This document shows, piece after piece, positions 54,301 to 62,685 of a stretch of DNA of 64,000 bases. The notes beneath the pieces are model-generated. The model saw only the letters and a program-made list of their open reading frames with translations. It was not told the origin of the DNA and made no database searches. The DNA comes from Planctomycetota bacterium (GTDB lineage Bacteria; Planctomycetota; Planctomycetia; Pirellulales; Pirellulaceae). Every line of letters starts with the position of its first letter. The stretch's first letter is position 1. The stretch lies in NCBI GenBank assembly GCA_029259935.1, contig JAJDEH010000026.1, forward strand, positions 1-64,000, given 5' to 3'. Both the position numbers and the translations under genes were made by a program.

Positions 54301-57300
54301 GATGTGGATGTATTCCAAGTCCGAGCGGCCAGCAATCGCCCAATGACGTTTACGGTGAGCGGCCAGGATACGTTTCTGCGCGTCTACGATGGCAGCAACC
54401 GATCGATCGCCACCGACCACAATAGCGGTCCTGACGGTGCGAGCCAGATCACGTTGGAAGCAAATCGGAGTGACTTGTTTTACCTGGAAATCTCGGGCAA
54501 CGATGGTGACGAGACAGGTACGTATACCGTCCAGATCAGCCAGCCGGCGGATGATCATCCTGACGCGGCGATCTTCACTCCGCTGGAAAGCCAAACAAGT
54601 GACGCGACGGTCATTGTCTTAGATCCAACCGGCACCGCAGCGGGTCGCATCGACGGAGTTGGCGACCGCGATTGGTTCCAAAGCACGGTCGCCAAACGCG
54701 GTGAGATGACCGTTGATGTGGAAACGACGGACAACAAGCTAGATACCATTGTGCGGGTGTACGACGGTCGCGGGCAGCTTGTGGCAATTGATGACGACGG
54801 CGGCGATGCTCGAAACAGCCGCGTCTCGTTCACTACGTTTCAGGGCGAAACTTACTTCATCGAAGTGGGTGGATATGGCGACAATTCGGTTGGCGACTAT
54901 GTGGTCAAGGTGGATCATAAGGAGCCGCCGAGTGTCGAAGTAGTTGGCATGCTGGATGAATTCAGCAGTGGATTCGACACATCAAAGTGGAGCTTGACGT
55001 ACGCGGGACAAGCCAATCTTGGCGTGGCAGGAGGCGCGGTGCGGTTAGAAGCCAATGGCAACGGTGCTCCCAACGACAACAACACAGTCACCTTGGTGTC
55101 GCGGGCTTATGTCGTCGACCATGTTTCGTTCGATCTGGCGGGCGAATTTGGTGGCAGTCACAACTACGGGTTCGCCGAAGTCACTGATGGCACCAACTAC
55201 GTCCGGGTGCAGTTGAATCGCGCGTGGCCGAGCCCCGACAACGTCATCGCTGTGGGTGGAAGTGGATACCAGGAGTTGCAGAACAACGCGCCTCTTGACA
55301 CAACGACAGTCGCCTTCAACGAAAACCAAGTCTACAGAATCTCGTTCCAAAACGAGAACGGTGAGGTCCACGTCTACATGGACGATACGCTGTTGGCACG
55401 GTTCTCCGGTGAAATCCTTCCCCATTCGTTCCTCAAACTGCAATCACGGACGGCAGCAGCCGCAGACCGCTACGCCAATCTTACTCTGGGCAACGTCGGG
55501 GGCAGTTTCGCTATCTCCGATCCCCTGCCCGTCACCATGCCAGCGACGACGACGACAATCACCGGCACGTTCGACGCATTTGAAGACAATGTGTTTGACG
55601 CATCGATCTGGTCGTCCGTCACAAGTGGCCAGGGCACGGTCATCGAGTCCAACGAAACGCTGATCTTAAGCGCCGACGGGCCTGGCGCCCTTGATGACAA
55701 TAACACCGCCACGATCGATGCCCTCGCCTTCCTCCAGGGCGATGTAGAGTTTGACCTCGTGGCGCGGCTTGGCAAAGACAGCAACTCCGCGTTCGCGGAA
55801 GTTACTGACGGCACGAACTTCATTCGCGTGTTGCTCGATTCAGGTGCCAACAACAGTTTGCGAATGAACGTTCAAAGCAACGGTTACACCGAGCTTGAAA
55901 ATGCCGGCCTGCAATCTATTTCGGAAGGAACCAGATACGGCATCGCAATAACCCACACGGACGAAGGCATCGAGGTTCTTCGTGACCATCAGCGGATCGC
56001 CTTATTCGAAGGCACGCTGAGGCTCAACTCAGTGCTCCGAGGCAGTGCAGTCAGCGATGCGTCGGCTTCAAACATTCATTTGCAATCGTACGATACGTTC
56101 GACGACAACAACATTGACGCGGCAAAATGGCACCTTAGCCAAGATTCGACCGGTCAGGGCATCGAAGAGGTTGGTGGCGGATTGGTGCTTTACGCGGTCG
56201 CCAACAGCGGCAGCAGAACTCATCGCGCCAGTACAAATAACAAGCCTGGCGGCGATCCGATTCGCGGTGGCCGTTGGGAACAGTCATATATCGACGGCAC
56301 GCAAGCCGGACTCGAGGTTTGGACGGAGATTACCAACGGAACCGACTACATCCGCATCGTGCATTTGACCGATGTGCATGACATGATTGTTCGGCTCGGT
56401 GGCGTGTACGGTTCGGGCGATGGTGCCCGCTGGAACGGACAGGGCGGTACCGTTGAAATTGTTGAGGCAAACGGCGACGTCAACATCTACTTCAATGGTC
56501 AACTCAAACAGACCGTCAGCAATCGATCTATCGTACCCGACTCTTACTTTGCCGCGCGTGCCAAACATGTGGGCGGCAGCGCCGATGGCCTCGGCGACAA
56601 ACGTCTGCGATTGGACGATGTGCAGTTTTACCGACAGGTCCCTTCCCCAAACGATCGTTTCGCCGAGCTTGCCTTGGACAATATTGTCGGCGACTTCCAG
56701 CTTTCTCGTGACGCCGTTCGCCGGCCTTATGATGGCTTCGACGACAATGAAATCAACCAGGACAAATGGCACATTGTCGGCGCGGTGCAAGAGTCTGACG
56801 GTTCCCTCAAACTCGGCCTGTTCGAGGGTAGCCAACCCGTTCAGGGATATGTATCAACGGCCAACATTTCCGGTGGTACGAACTTGCGAGGTTTCAAACT
56901 CAACTTCACGCGTACGACTGAGCCAAAAAACATAGGTGCTTGGGACGCACGAACACGATTTGAACTGACCAACGGAGTCGACTTTATTCGCATCGCCAAT
57001 CTGCACAAGCAGACTTGGAATGTCGAAACGAGCGGGGCCTATGGCAACAACAATGTCGAGTTCTCGGTTCCTCCTGATCAAATTCCCGATGGCCCCTATG
57101 AATTGCGGGAGACACATGGGGATGTCGAAATCTTGCACAATAATCACGTTGTCCTGACGATCCCCGGCCAAACCGTGCGCGCCGGATCGTTCTTCCAATT
57201 TGAAACGCATGGAAACCCGTTTGGACAGTCGATGCCGGGCGGACCGCCACAAGATTACACCGCATCAATTGACGACGTCATCTTCTACGTTGACCCGGTT

Positions 57301-59112
57301 GCTCCGGAGATTAGTCCACCACCTGCCTTGACCGCCAGCAGTGACAGCGGCCAATCAAATACGGATCACGTGACGAATCAACTTTCGCCGAATGTCGAGT
57401 GGCCACTGGCCACGGCCGGGACAAAATACCAATGGCGCAGCGGAGAGTTGCAACAAGACGGAACGGCGAATTGGAACGAATGGAGCGACCCTCTTAGTGG
57501 CTCCAGCACGGACATCCATCTTGCCAATGCCGGTATCCATGTGGTGTCCGTTCGAGCAATTGACGCCGATGGCTTCGTCGGCCAGGAGGCCTCCAGGGCT
57601 TTTGTCGTGGACGCGAAAGCCCCGGAAGCCATTCACGTAGACGCACCTCGTGACGGGCAACCCAAGCTCGTGATCGAGTTCAGTGAGCCGGTGGTTGTTG
57701 GTTCCGAGGATCTGACGATTCTCAATGCCGCCAATCAACCAGTTGTCCCCAGTTCGATTGACGGCTCGGGCACCACGACGCTGGAAATCAGTTTGCCCGC
57801 TTCGGCCATTGGGCAGCGGTTGTCGATAACGCTCAATAGCACAAACAGCGTTGCGGACGTTGCCGGAAACAGGCTCGACGGCGACAACGACGGTTCGGCG
57901 GGTGGCGACTTTCAGGCAAGCACATTCGTCCCCTTGGCTGTGCCCATCGGAGTCCACCGCAATACCTTCTTTTTTGTCGATGCGAACGGCACGGGAGCGT
58001 GGGACGTCGGCGACAACGCTTCCCGCTTTGGCATCGATACGGATACGCCGATCATTGGAGACTGGGACGGCGACGGTCGTGACGAAATTGGCGTGCATCG
58101 AGGTCGAGAGTTCTTCCTCGACATGACTGGTGACGGGCGGTGGAATACGGGTGATGCCGTACAGCGATTCGGAATTCCGGGTGACACGCCAATTGTTGGT
58201 GACTGGAATGGAGATGGCGCGGATCAGATCGGCGTGCACCGAGGTCGTGATTTCTTTTTGGACATGAACGTTGACGGAAGATGGAGCGCTGGGGATGTTG
58301 TTCATCGATTTGGAATTCCGGGTGACACGCCGATTGTTGGTGACTGGAATGGAGATGGCGCGGATCAGATCGGCGTGCATAGAAACAATTTCTTCTTTTT
58401 GGATGTGACCGGTGACGGCCGGTGGAATGCCGGAGATTCCTCGCATCGATTCGGCATTGACACCGACCACCCAATCATCGGCGACTGGGACGGAAATGGG
58501 GTCGATCAAATCGGCGTCCATCGAGGAAGAAACTTTTTCCTCGACGATGGCGATGGCCGCTGGAAAGGAGTCGCCAAGGGTGACTTGGTCTATGCGTTTG
58601 GGATTGTTGGTGACACGGCAATCGTTGGCGACTGGCAGCCTCCTCAGTCCCTTGTTACGACACGCACTTTCATCAACTTCCCTCATCAGCCACGAGCCCT
58701 GACGGCTAGCGATTTGACGTCGGTGGTCGAGACAGCAACGGAGATCTGGTCGGGCGTGACGCCATCATCGGGCGATTCGAACGGGTTCAAGAGTGTTGCG
58801 GTATTTGTCGCGGATTTGCCCGGTACCCGGCTGGCACATGCAATTGGCAACTCGATCGTCGTCGATGTGAACGCGGCGGGCTATGGTTGGTTTGTCGATC
58901 CAACACCAAGGACCAACGAGGAGTTCTCAAGGACGGGACTAGATGGCTTGATCGCCGCTGGCGACAGCGCGGCATCTGGACAGATGGATTTGTTAACGGT
59001 CGTACTGCACGAGTTCGGTCATCTTCTGGGGTTGAAAGATGACTTCACTCTGAATCCGGGGCACGTGATGCGCGGGCTTCTCGAGCCCGGGACACGTCGT
59101 TTGCCCTCATAG
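51400..59112 (+). CDS. Giant secreted multidomain protein: lipase-like head, PPC and jelly-roll modules, repeats, C-terminal metallopeptidase
   Basis: The product is about 2570 residues. It opens with RRLIVEPLEDRSMLTAL, the EPLEDRxML motif shared by large planctomycete exported proteins. Residues 35-240 resemble an alpha/beta hydrolase with LHFIGHSRGTSVISEAIKLL (GHSRG nucleophile elbow, about residue 125). Seven PPC-like modules follow (about 300-1180), then four beta-sandwich modules (about 1190-1970), an Ig-like part, five 47-residue repeats (57946-58641), and a metallopeptidase with LLTVVLHEFGHLLGLKDDF (HExxHxxGxxD) and a final PGHVM Met-turn. The fourth sandwich is closely similar to the ectodomain of the nearby kinase. 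It is probably cell-surface or secreted and degrades or binds extracellular polymers. The ATG at 51400 follows GGAG; 51376 is an alternative. Confidence 0.85.
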   Translation: MSNSQGVRNGWPRRLIVEPLEDRSMLTALTVIAHGFQFLEIKEPDTTWMVDLAKDINSRLDVADRCDENEIGTSNCDHFLIHDWSGYASLPGAVEIAATDLYWDIRAILEDPVNNEPLDLHFIGHSRGTSVISEAIKLLQHLPNYDSEVDWLQMTTLDPHPAGRLGQVLDAPFLLNPDPKPERPDGLGTTSAADNYYQLVAYFPGLFPAGMALSWAQPNRLLPFPFAINPHSYVHQWYADNFSTDWYDTKLYGDAGQGAPGVNTQQQTNPKPDVDLPDDSLFPPKDDDDAPKAEPALTVALPSSGSITTPGSIDFPGDHDRFRIRTFKNGVLKVEVGTVGSSLDSFVTVYDENLNSIRSDNNNGPGMDAQVFLDVVANQTFVVDVSGAGRSTGSYLLLTSQPDSRPTDPATNQPSVPPPLIDDYPNSKPGRQIALDATGGATIDGNVHAPGDDDWFAFTTRKAGNLVIEIDTPQSSLDTHLRLHNSAGILLNQDHSYIQRPVSAGETFWLHVRAGDDKNPPNINPGEDPTGRYVVGISQSGHAPGNSGSDTQPIPLTCWANIDGVHINLDPNGDGSSSGSIDEPSQADFFQVNNVQAGFLDIRVAGVNDDLKEFVTVFRCGGGGVDTDSGEFDGDAHVAFSVDAGEKIIVAVGSHDGRFTGGYELTVSQPAKLPDDDLPDFGENPVDLSGDITPEGNGFRRGRIERPEDDDWFKIPIRGKGYLHVEVEAADSALVPFLKLNRDGTSGGFFETDDGRDGRAHVAFLPTASMDELFVNVSALDETQGKYTLRVWRSANRDDDHPDSGGAFAAPHRLEAGGNIFIRGRIEHPRDKDAFRVEPDQPGPVAIQVISLTEGFQPFLEESWQPADSNNDLQNTDGGSGRGGRTFHVIDSNVTHVNIDVRYSEDEGQVPHGDYMLHVWQPNHKDDFDADTVGIEASPIMLDGSGNGMLPGSPNGTELSPGLNFAGDVDVFQVRAASNRPMTFTVSGQDTFLRVYDGSNRSIATDHNSGPDGASQITLEANRSDLFYLEISGNDGDETGTYTVQISQPADDHPDAAIFTPLESQTSDATVIVLDPTGTAAGRIDGVGDRDWFQSTVAKRGEMTVDVETTDNKLDTIVRVYDGRGQLVAIDDDGGDARNSRVSFTTFQGETYFIEVGGYGDNSVGDYVVKVDHKEPPSVEVVGMLDEFSSGFDTSKWSLTYAGQANLGVAGGAVRLEANGNGAPNDNNTVTLVSRAYVVDHVSFDLAGEFGGSHNYGFAEVTDGTNYVRVQLNRAWPSPDNVIAVGGSGYQELQNNAPLDTTTVAFNENQVYRISFQNENGEVHVYMDDTLLARFSGEILPHSFLKLQSRTAAAADRYANLTLGNVGGSFAISDPLPVTMPATTTTITGTFDAFEDNVFDASIWSSVTSGQGTVIESNETLILSADGPGALDDNNTATIDALAFLQGDVEFDLVARLGKDSNSAFAEVTDGTNFIRVLLDSGANNSLRMNVQSNGYTELENAGLQSISEGTRYGIAITHTDEGIEVLRDHQRIALFEGTLRLNSVLRGSAVSDASASNIHLQSYDTFDDNNIDAAKWHLSQDSTGQGIEEVGGGLVLYAVANSGSRTHRASTNNKPGGDPIRGGRWEQSYIDGTQAGLEVWTEITNGTDYIRIVHLTDVHDMIVRLGGVYGSGDGARWNGQGGTVEIVEANGDVNIYFNGQLKQTVSNRSIVPDSYFAARAKHVGGSADGLGDKRLRLDDVQFYRQVPSPNDRFAELALDNIVGDFQLSRDAVRRPYDGFDDNEINQDKWHIVGAVQESDGSLKLGLFEGSQPVQGYVSTANISGGTNLRGFKLNFTRTTEPKNIGAWDARTRFELTNGVDFIRIANLHKQTWNVETSGAYGNNNVEFSVPPDQIPDGPYELRETHGDVEILHNNHVVLTIPGQTVRAGSFFQFETHGNPFGQSMPGGPPQDYTASIDDVIFYVDPVAPEISPPPALTASSDSGQSNTDHVTNQLSPNVEWPLATAGTKYQWRSGELQQDGTANWNEWSDPLSGSSTDIHLANAGIHVVSVRAIDADGFVGQEASRAFVVDAKAPEAIHVDAPRDGQPKLVIEFSEPVVVGSEDLTILNAANQPVVPSSIDGSGTTTLEISLPASAIGQRLSITLNSTNSVADVAGNRLDGDNDGSAGGDFQASTFVPLAVPIGVHRNTFFFVDANGTGAWDVGDNASRFGIDTDTPIIGDWDGDGRDEIGVHRGREFFLDMTGDGRWNTGDAVQRFGIPGDTPIVGDWNGDGADQIGVHRGRDFFLDMNVDGRWSAGDVVHRFGIPGDTPIVGDWNGDGADQIGVHRNNFFFLDVTGDGRWNAGDSSHRFGIDTDHPIIGDWDGNGVDQIGVHRGRNFFLDDGDGRWKGVAKGDLVYAFGIVGDTAIVGDWQPPQSLVTTRTFINFPHQPRALTASDLTSVVETATEIWSGVTPSSGDSNGFKSVAVFVADLPGTRLAHAIGNSIVVDVNAAGYGWFVDPTPRTNEEFSRTGLDGLIAAGDSAASGQMDLLTVVLHEFGHLLGLKDDFTLNPGHVMRGLLEPGTRRLPS
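57946..58641 (+). repeat. Five tandem 141-bp repeats (47 residues) in the giant protein gene
   Basis: IGVHR starts each unit at 57946, 58087, 58228, 58369 and 58510. The unit contains a D-rich GDWDGDG(x)DQIGVHR segment like calcium-binding VCBS/FG-GAP repeats. Copies 3 and 4 share almost identical DNA over about 70 bases (from ATTCCGGGTGACACGCC on), a sign of recent duplication or gene conversion. Confidence 0.9.
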
Positions 59113-59223
59113 GCAAGAAATAGGCGTCCCGCAGATTTCGACTGCTTGGGCGACGGTCTGCGGCGACCGAGTCAGTCGACGCGATTGCCACAGTATCGGG
59201 AACAAGAGACTTGGCGGGATTTA

Positions 59224-59865
59224 ATGGAAACTAAAAATTGCCGTAGCTGTGGTCATCGGATCTCGCGGGTCGAGATGAAGGGTACGACATGCCCTAGTTG
59301 CGGCCGTGATGTGCGCGACGAACCTATCCCGCCACCGGTACAGGGCGGTTTCGTTCAGCCAAGCGTCCCGGTGCCGCCTCTGCTGGTGAAGGACTCCCCT
59401 GCCAAACAAACCCACGCGCGACCCGTCAACAGATTCTGGCGGGTCTCCCCTAGGCTTACATTCTACTTGACGATTTTCGGTGTTCACGTCGGCATCTTCA
59501 TTCTACTTTGGGGAATAGGTTTGGCTTGTTCCTGGGTGGCTGTTCAATTCGATCCGGAAAACCCACATCCATTGCTATTTCTTTTTGGAGGCTGCGGCTG
59601 TTGCGGGGGCCTAGCCTCGTGGCCTTGGCTTCTCTTTGGATTCTGGGGTAGTCGCTGGTTAGCCGGACGTCTGATGACCGTCCTGCTGAAGTTCATCGTC
59701 TGCCCTTGCTGTGGATTCGAATTCGACGCCGTCGATCGATGGGACGTCGGTGGCTATCAAGACCATCAGGAGCGCCATGTTTACAACGCTCGTAGCCGGA
59801 TTAACGGAGCTAGGGTGGGTCACATCAACTGCCCCATGTGCGATGCAACGATCATGTTGAGGTGA
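59224..59865 (+). CDS. Zinc-ribbon membrane protein of unknown function
   Basis: The 213-residue product from the ATG at 59224 has an N-terminal zinc ribbon (NCRSCGHRIS with CPSCGRDV, residues 5-36), two membrane regions (LTIFGVHVGIFILLWGIGLA and LLFLFGGCGCCGGLASWPWL), and a C-terminal pair of CxxC motifs (CPCCGFEFD and CPMCDATI). It is followed after 9 bases by the VirD4-like ATPase gene, so the two are likely co-transcribed. A sensor or adaptor role at the membrane is possible; nothing more can be said. Confidence 0.7.
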   Translation: METKNCRSCGHRISRVEMKGTTCPSCGRDVRDEPIPPPVQGGFVQPSVPVPPLLVKDSPAKQTHARPVNRFWRVSPRLTFYLTIFGVHVGIFILLWGIGLACSWVAVQFDPENPHPLLFLFGGCGCCGGLASWPWLLFGFWGSRWLAGRLMTVLLKFIVCPCCGFEFDAVDRWDVGGYQDHQERHVYNARSRINGARVGHINCPMCDATIMLR

Positions 59866-59874
59866 GTTTAGGTC

Positions 59875-62643
59875 ATGGCCGTTCAACCACAAAAACTGTG
59901 GGACCAATTTTCCGGCAAGGCTCATGCTGAACTGCAGCGCGGCTCGGGTTGGTGGCCGGCGCAAAACGAGCCGGTGCCCTTGGAACCGCCTTGGGACCCG
60001 TTTGATCGCCGGGTCGTCACGCCGTGGGATTGCTGGGTCAATGATTGGGGAGCGTCGTATTACGGTGGGCCTATTGTGTTGGAACGAGGCGAGCGGTTGT
60101 CAGTCGCTCCTGACCCTTTCCCCTATTCAGAGCATCACGACTTGTTCGTCATATCATTCGCTCAGTTTGGAGAAGATTCCTCGACGATTCGGATGACCGA
60201 CCAACTGCTCCACGCGCTGCTCTCGTTGGAGCACCCTGTCGCGTTCGAGCTGCTCGGCTGCGGGGCGCTGCCTCAATACGATAACGACCTTGCTTTAAAA
60301 ATACTCCAAGCCCGAGCCAACGGCCCTTGCGACCAGGATCTTAACGATGCGATCGTCGGTTGGACAACACCGCATACTTCCGTGCAATTCGCGGTTCGAC
60401 AACCGGATCTGCCGCTGTTGGAACAGCAATTAGCGTTTCACTTTCCAAACTCCTCCGTGGTGGCCACGCAACCCTTGCTGCCGTTTGATTTCAATATGGC
60501 CTTGAATGATTTGACCCGCGCATGTTGCGTGACGTTGGCGCTAGATGGCGCCTATGCGTATCCCTTGCGAACATTCAACCATCTCGATCCAGATCCGTTA
60601 GCACCCGCCATCGCGGCCATGGAGCGACTGGAACGCGACGAGTGGGCCCTGCTGCAAGTCTTATTTTTTCCGGCACGCGCGCCCTGGAATGAAAGTCTAA
60701 ACGAAGCAGTCGTCAATCCCTACAAGGGTGACGTCCTATTCGCTGATCGAGACGAAATCGGACTGATAAAGAAGAAGTTCGATAGCCCTCTCTTTGCTGT
60801 ATCAATACGCCTGCTGTCCAGTCGGGCGGACGTTGTAAAGCACCTCATGGCCTGGTCACGACAGTTTGACAATTCGCCCCGTCAGCGGCTGTCGCTTAAT
60901 CAGTCCGAGTGGACCGACGGTGCGCCATCCGCCGATGAGCGCGGAAGGCTTCAAAGGGCCGTCGAAGACCGCTGCACCTTCTGGCCGGGCATGCTTCTCA
61001 ACGCTCAAGAACTGGCCAGTCTGATTCATATTCCGGATGCCGAGATGGTTTCAGAACGCCTGCGGCGTGTGTCGTCTCGTACTCGGCCGGCCGTGGAAGT
61101 TCCAGAAGACGATGGCAGCGTGGTGCTGGGTGAGAACGTGCACCGTGGGAAAGTGTCGAAAGCTCGCATACCAGCCAAACTGCGGGCTCGGCATTGCTAT
61201 GTCGCGGGCGCAACCGGAACAGGCAAATCCACGCTGCTGCTCAACTTGATCTTGCAAGATATCGAACGAGGTCGCGGCGTCGGTGTGCTTGATCCGCATG
61301 GCGATTTGATCAAGGACGTGTTGCGTCGCCTGCCCGACCATCGACTTGACGACGTCATCCTGTTTGACCCGTCGGACGAGGCGCATCCATTCGCCTTGAA
61401 CATCATTGAAGCCAAAGACGACAATGAGCGGGAGCGCATTGTCAGTGAAACGGTCATGGCACTGGAGCGATACTTTCCGGCGTCATGGGGCCCCCGGCTC
61501 GAACGCATTTTGACCTACACGATTCACACCGTCTTGCACGCGCTCCCCCACCCGACCCTGGCCGACGTGGAACGCATGTTGACCAGCGACGACTTTCGCG
61601 CCCAGGTCATACTGAAAACGAAAAACGCCAGGCTGAAGCAGTTCTGGACCGAGCAGTTCATTCACTTTCCCAAAAACGCCGTCGACCCAGTCCTCAACAA
61701 GCTCAGTGTGTTTCTGATGAACCGCACGGTACGAAACATCATTTGTCAACCGACGTCAAGTATTGACTTCGACCACATTCTCAACAACGGCAAGATATTC
61801 TTGGCGAACCTTAGCTCGGGGCTCTTGACTGAAAAGGTAGCCAATACTCTGGGAAGTTTTTTGGTCACCAAGGTCGTGAATGCAGCCATGCGACGCGCTG
61901 ATCGTCCTGAACACACCCGACGCCCGTGGTATCTCTACGTCGATGAATTTCAGAGTTTCATGAACGTCAGCGTGGGGTTTGATCGCATCTTGACGGAGAG
62001 TCGAAAGTACAAACTTGTGTTAGCCGGTCTGGCCAACCAGTACGTTGCTCAGTTGGACAACCGCGTTCGCGCCGCCATTTTTGGCAACGTCGGGGTGCTG
62101 GCGACCTTCCGGCTCGGAGTCGACGACGCCAACCTGCTTTCTCGGGAGATGGGCGCATTTGAGGCCGAGGAAATCATGAACTTGGAACTAGGTGAGGCCA
62201 TCGCTCGCGTCGAGGTTTCCAAGAAATCCTTTAACATTATGACCTATCCCCCGCCGGACTTGCCCAAGCATGATCCGAGCGAGCAGGTCATTGAGAAAAC
62301 TCGTCAACACTATTCTCGGCCACGCAAAGTTGTCGAACAGGAGATCAACGCATCTGTCCGTCCTTTTCAAGCTCCCCGGCGGGATCCCCCGCCGCACTCC
62401 ACCAAGGACGCCGCGGACTCTACTAACCACCCCGACGAAGATGGTCGCGAAGCGGCTGAAGCAAAGCCGCGGGGGCCGCAACCGATGACCCGTCGAAAGC
62501 GCCGTCGAAAGCGAGGCGGCACCGAGAAGCGTCCCGACACACCTCGAAACAGAGCGACTGACAAGCCTCCTTCAACTCCAAGGAAGCCCAAGCCGAAACC
62601 GACCGATCCCGTTGATCCGTCGGAGGACGACTTGATCCAGTAG
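59875..62643 (+). CDS. VirD4/TraG-like type IV secretion family ATPase
   Basis: The 922-residue product has an N-terminal domain of about 430 residues with two related halves, then an ATPase of the HerA/VirD4/FtsK superfamily: Walker A YVAGATGTGKSTLLLNLILQ (about residues 442-461), GVLDPHGDLIKDVLR, Walker B YLYVDEFQSFMNV (about 685-697) and a FRLGVDDANLLSREM segment. The last 120 residues are disordered, Pro- and Lys/Arg-rich. Members of this family occur as orphan coupling-protein-like ATPases, in conjugation loci and in defence islands. No relaxase or channel gene is visible here. It converges on the DGR target gene 42 bases away. Confidence 0.8.
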   Translation: MAVQPQKLWDQFSGKAHAELQRGSGWWPAQNEPVPLEPPWDPFDRRVVTPWDCWVNDWGASYYGGPIVLERGERLSVAPDPFPYSEHHDLFVISFAQFGEDSSTIRMTDQLLHALLSLEHPVAFELLGCGALPQYDNDLALKILQARANGPCDQDLNDAIVGWTTPHTSVQFAVRQPDLPLLEQQLAFHFPNSSVVATQPLLPFDFNMALNDLTRACCVTLALDGAYAYPLRTFNHLDPDPLAPAIAAMERLERDEWALLQVLFFPARAPWNESLNEAVVNPYKGDVLFADRDEIGLIKKKFDSPLFAVSIRLLSSRADVVKHLMAWSRQFDNSPRQRLSLNQSEWTDGAPSADERGRLQRAVEDRCTFWPGMLLNAQELASLIHIPDAEMVSERLRRVSSRTRPAVEVPEDDGSVVLGENVHRGKVSKARIPAKLRARHCYVAGATGTGKSTLLLNLILQDIERGRGVGVLDPHGDLIKDVLRRLPDHRLDDVILFDPSDEAHPFALNIIEAKDDNERERIVSETVMALERYFPASWGPRLERILTYTIHTVLHALPHPTLADVERMLTSDDFRAQVILKTKNARLKQFWTEQFIHFPKNAVDPVLNKLSVFLMNRTVRNIICQPTSSIDFDHILNNGKIFLANLSSGLLTEKVANTLGSFLVTKVVNAAMRRADRPEHTRRPWYLYVDEFQSFMNVSVGFDRILTESRKYKLVLAGLANQYVAQLDNRVRAAIFGNVGVLATFRLGVDDANLLSREMGAFEAEEIMNLELGEAIARVEVSKKSFNIMTYPPPDLPKHDPSEQVIEKTRQHYSRPRKVVEQEINASVRPFQAPRRDPPPHSTKDAADSTNHPDEDGREAAEAKPRGPQPMTRRKRRRKRGGTEKRPDTPRNRATDKPPSTPRKPKPKPTDPVDPSEDDLIQ

Positions 62644-62685
62644 TCGAAGTTTGTTGAAGCAACCGACTCCAAGTAACCGAAAGTA

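Noticed and set aside
57355..58686. 443-codon minus-strand frame inside the giant protein gene
   Set aside because: Antisense shadow of the tandem 141-bp repeats, which keep all frames open.
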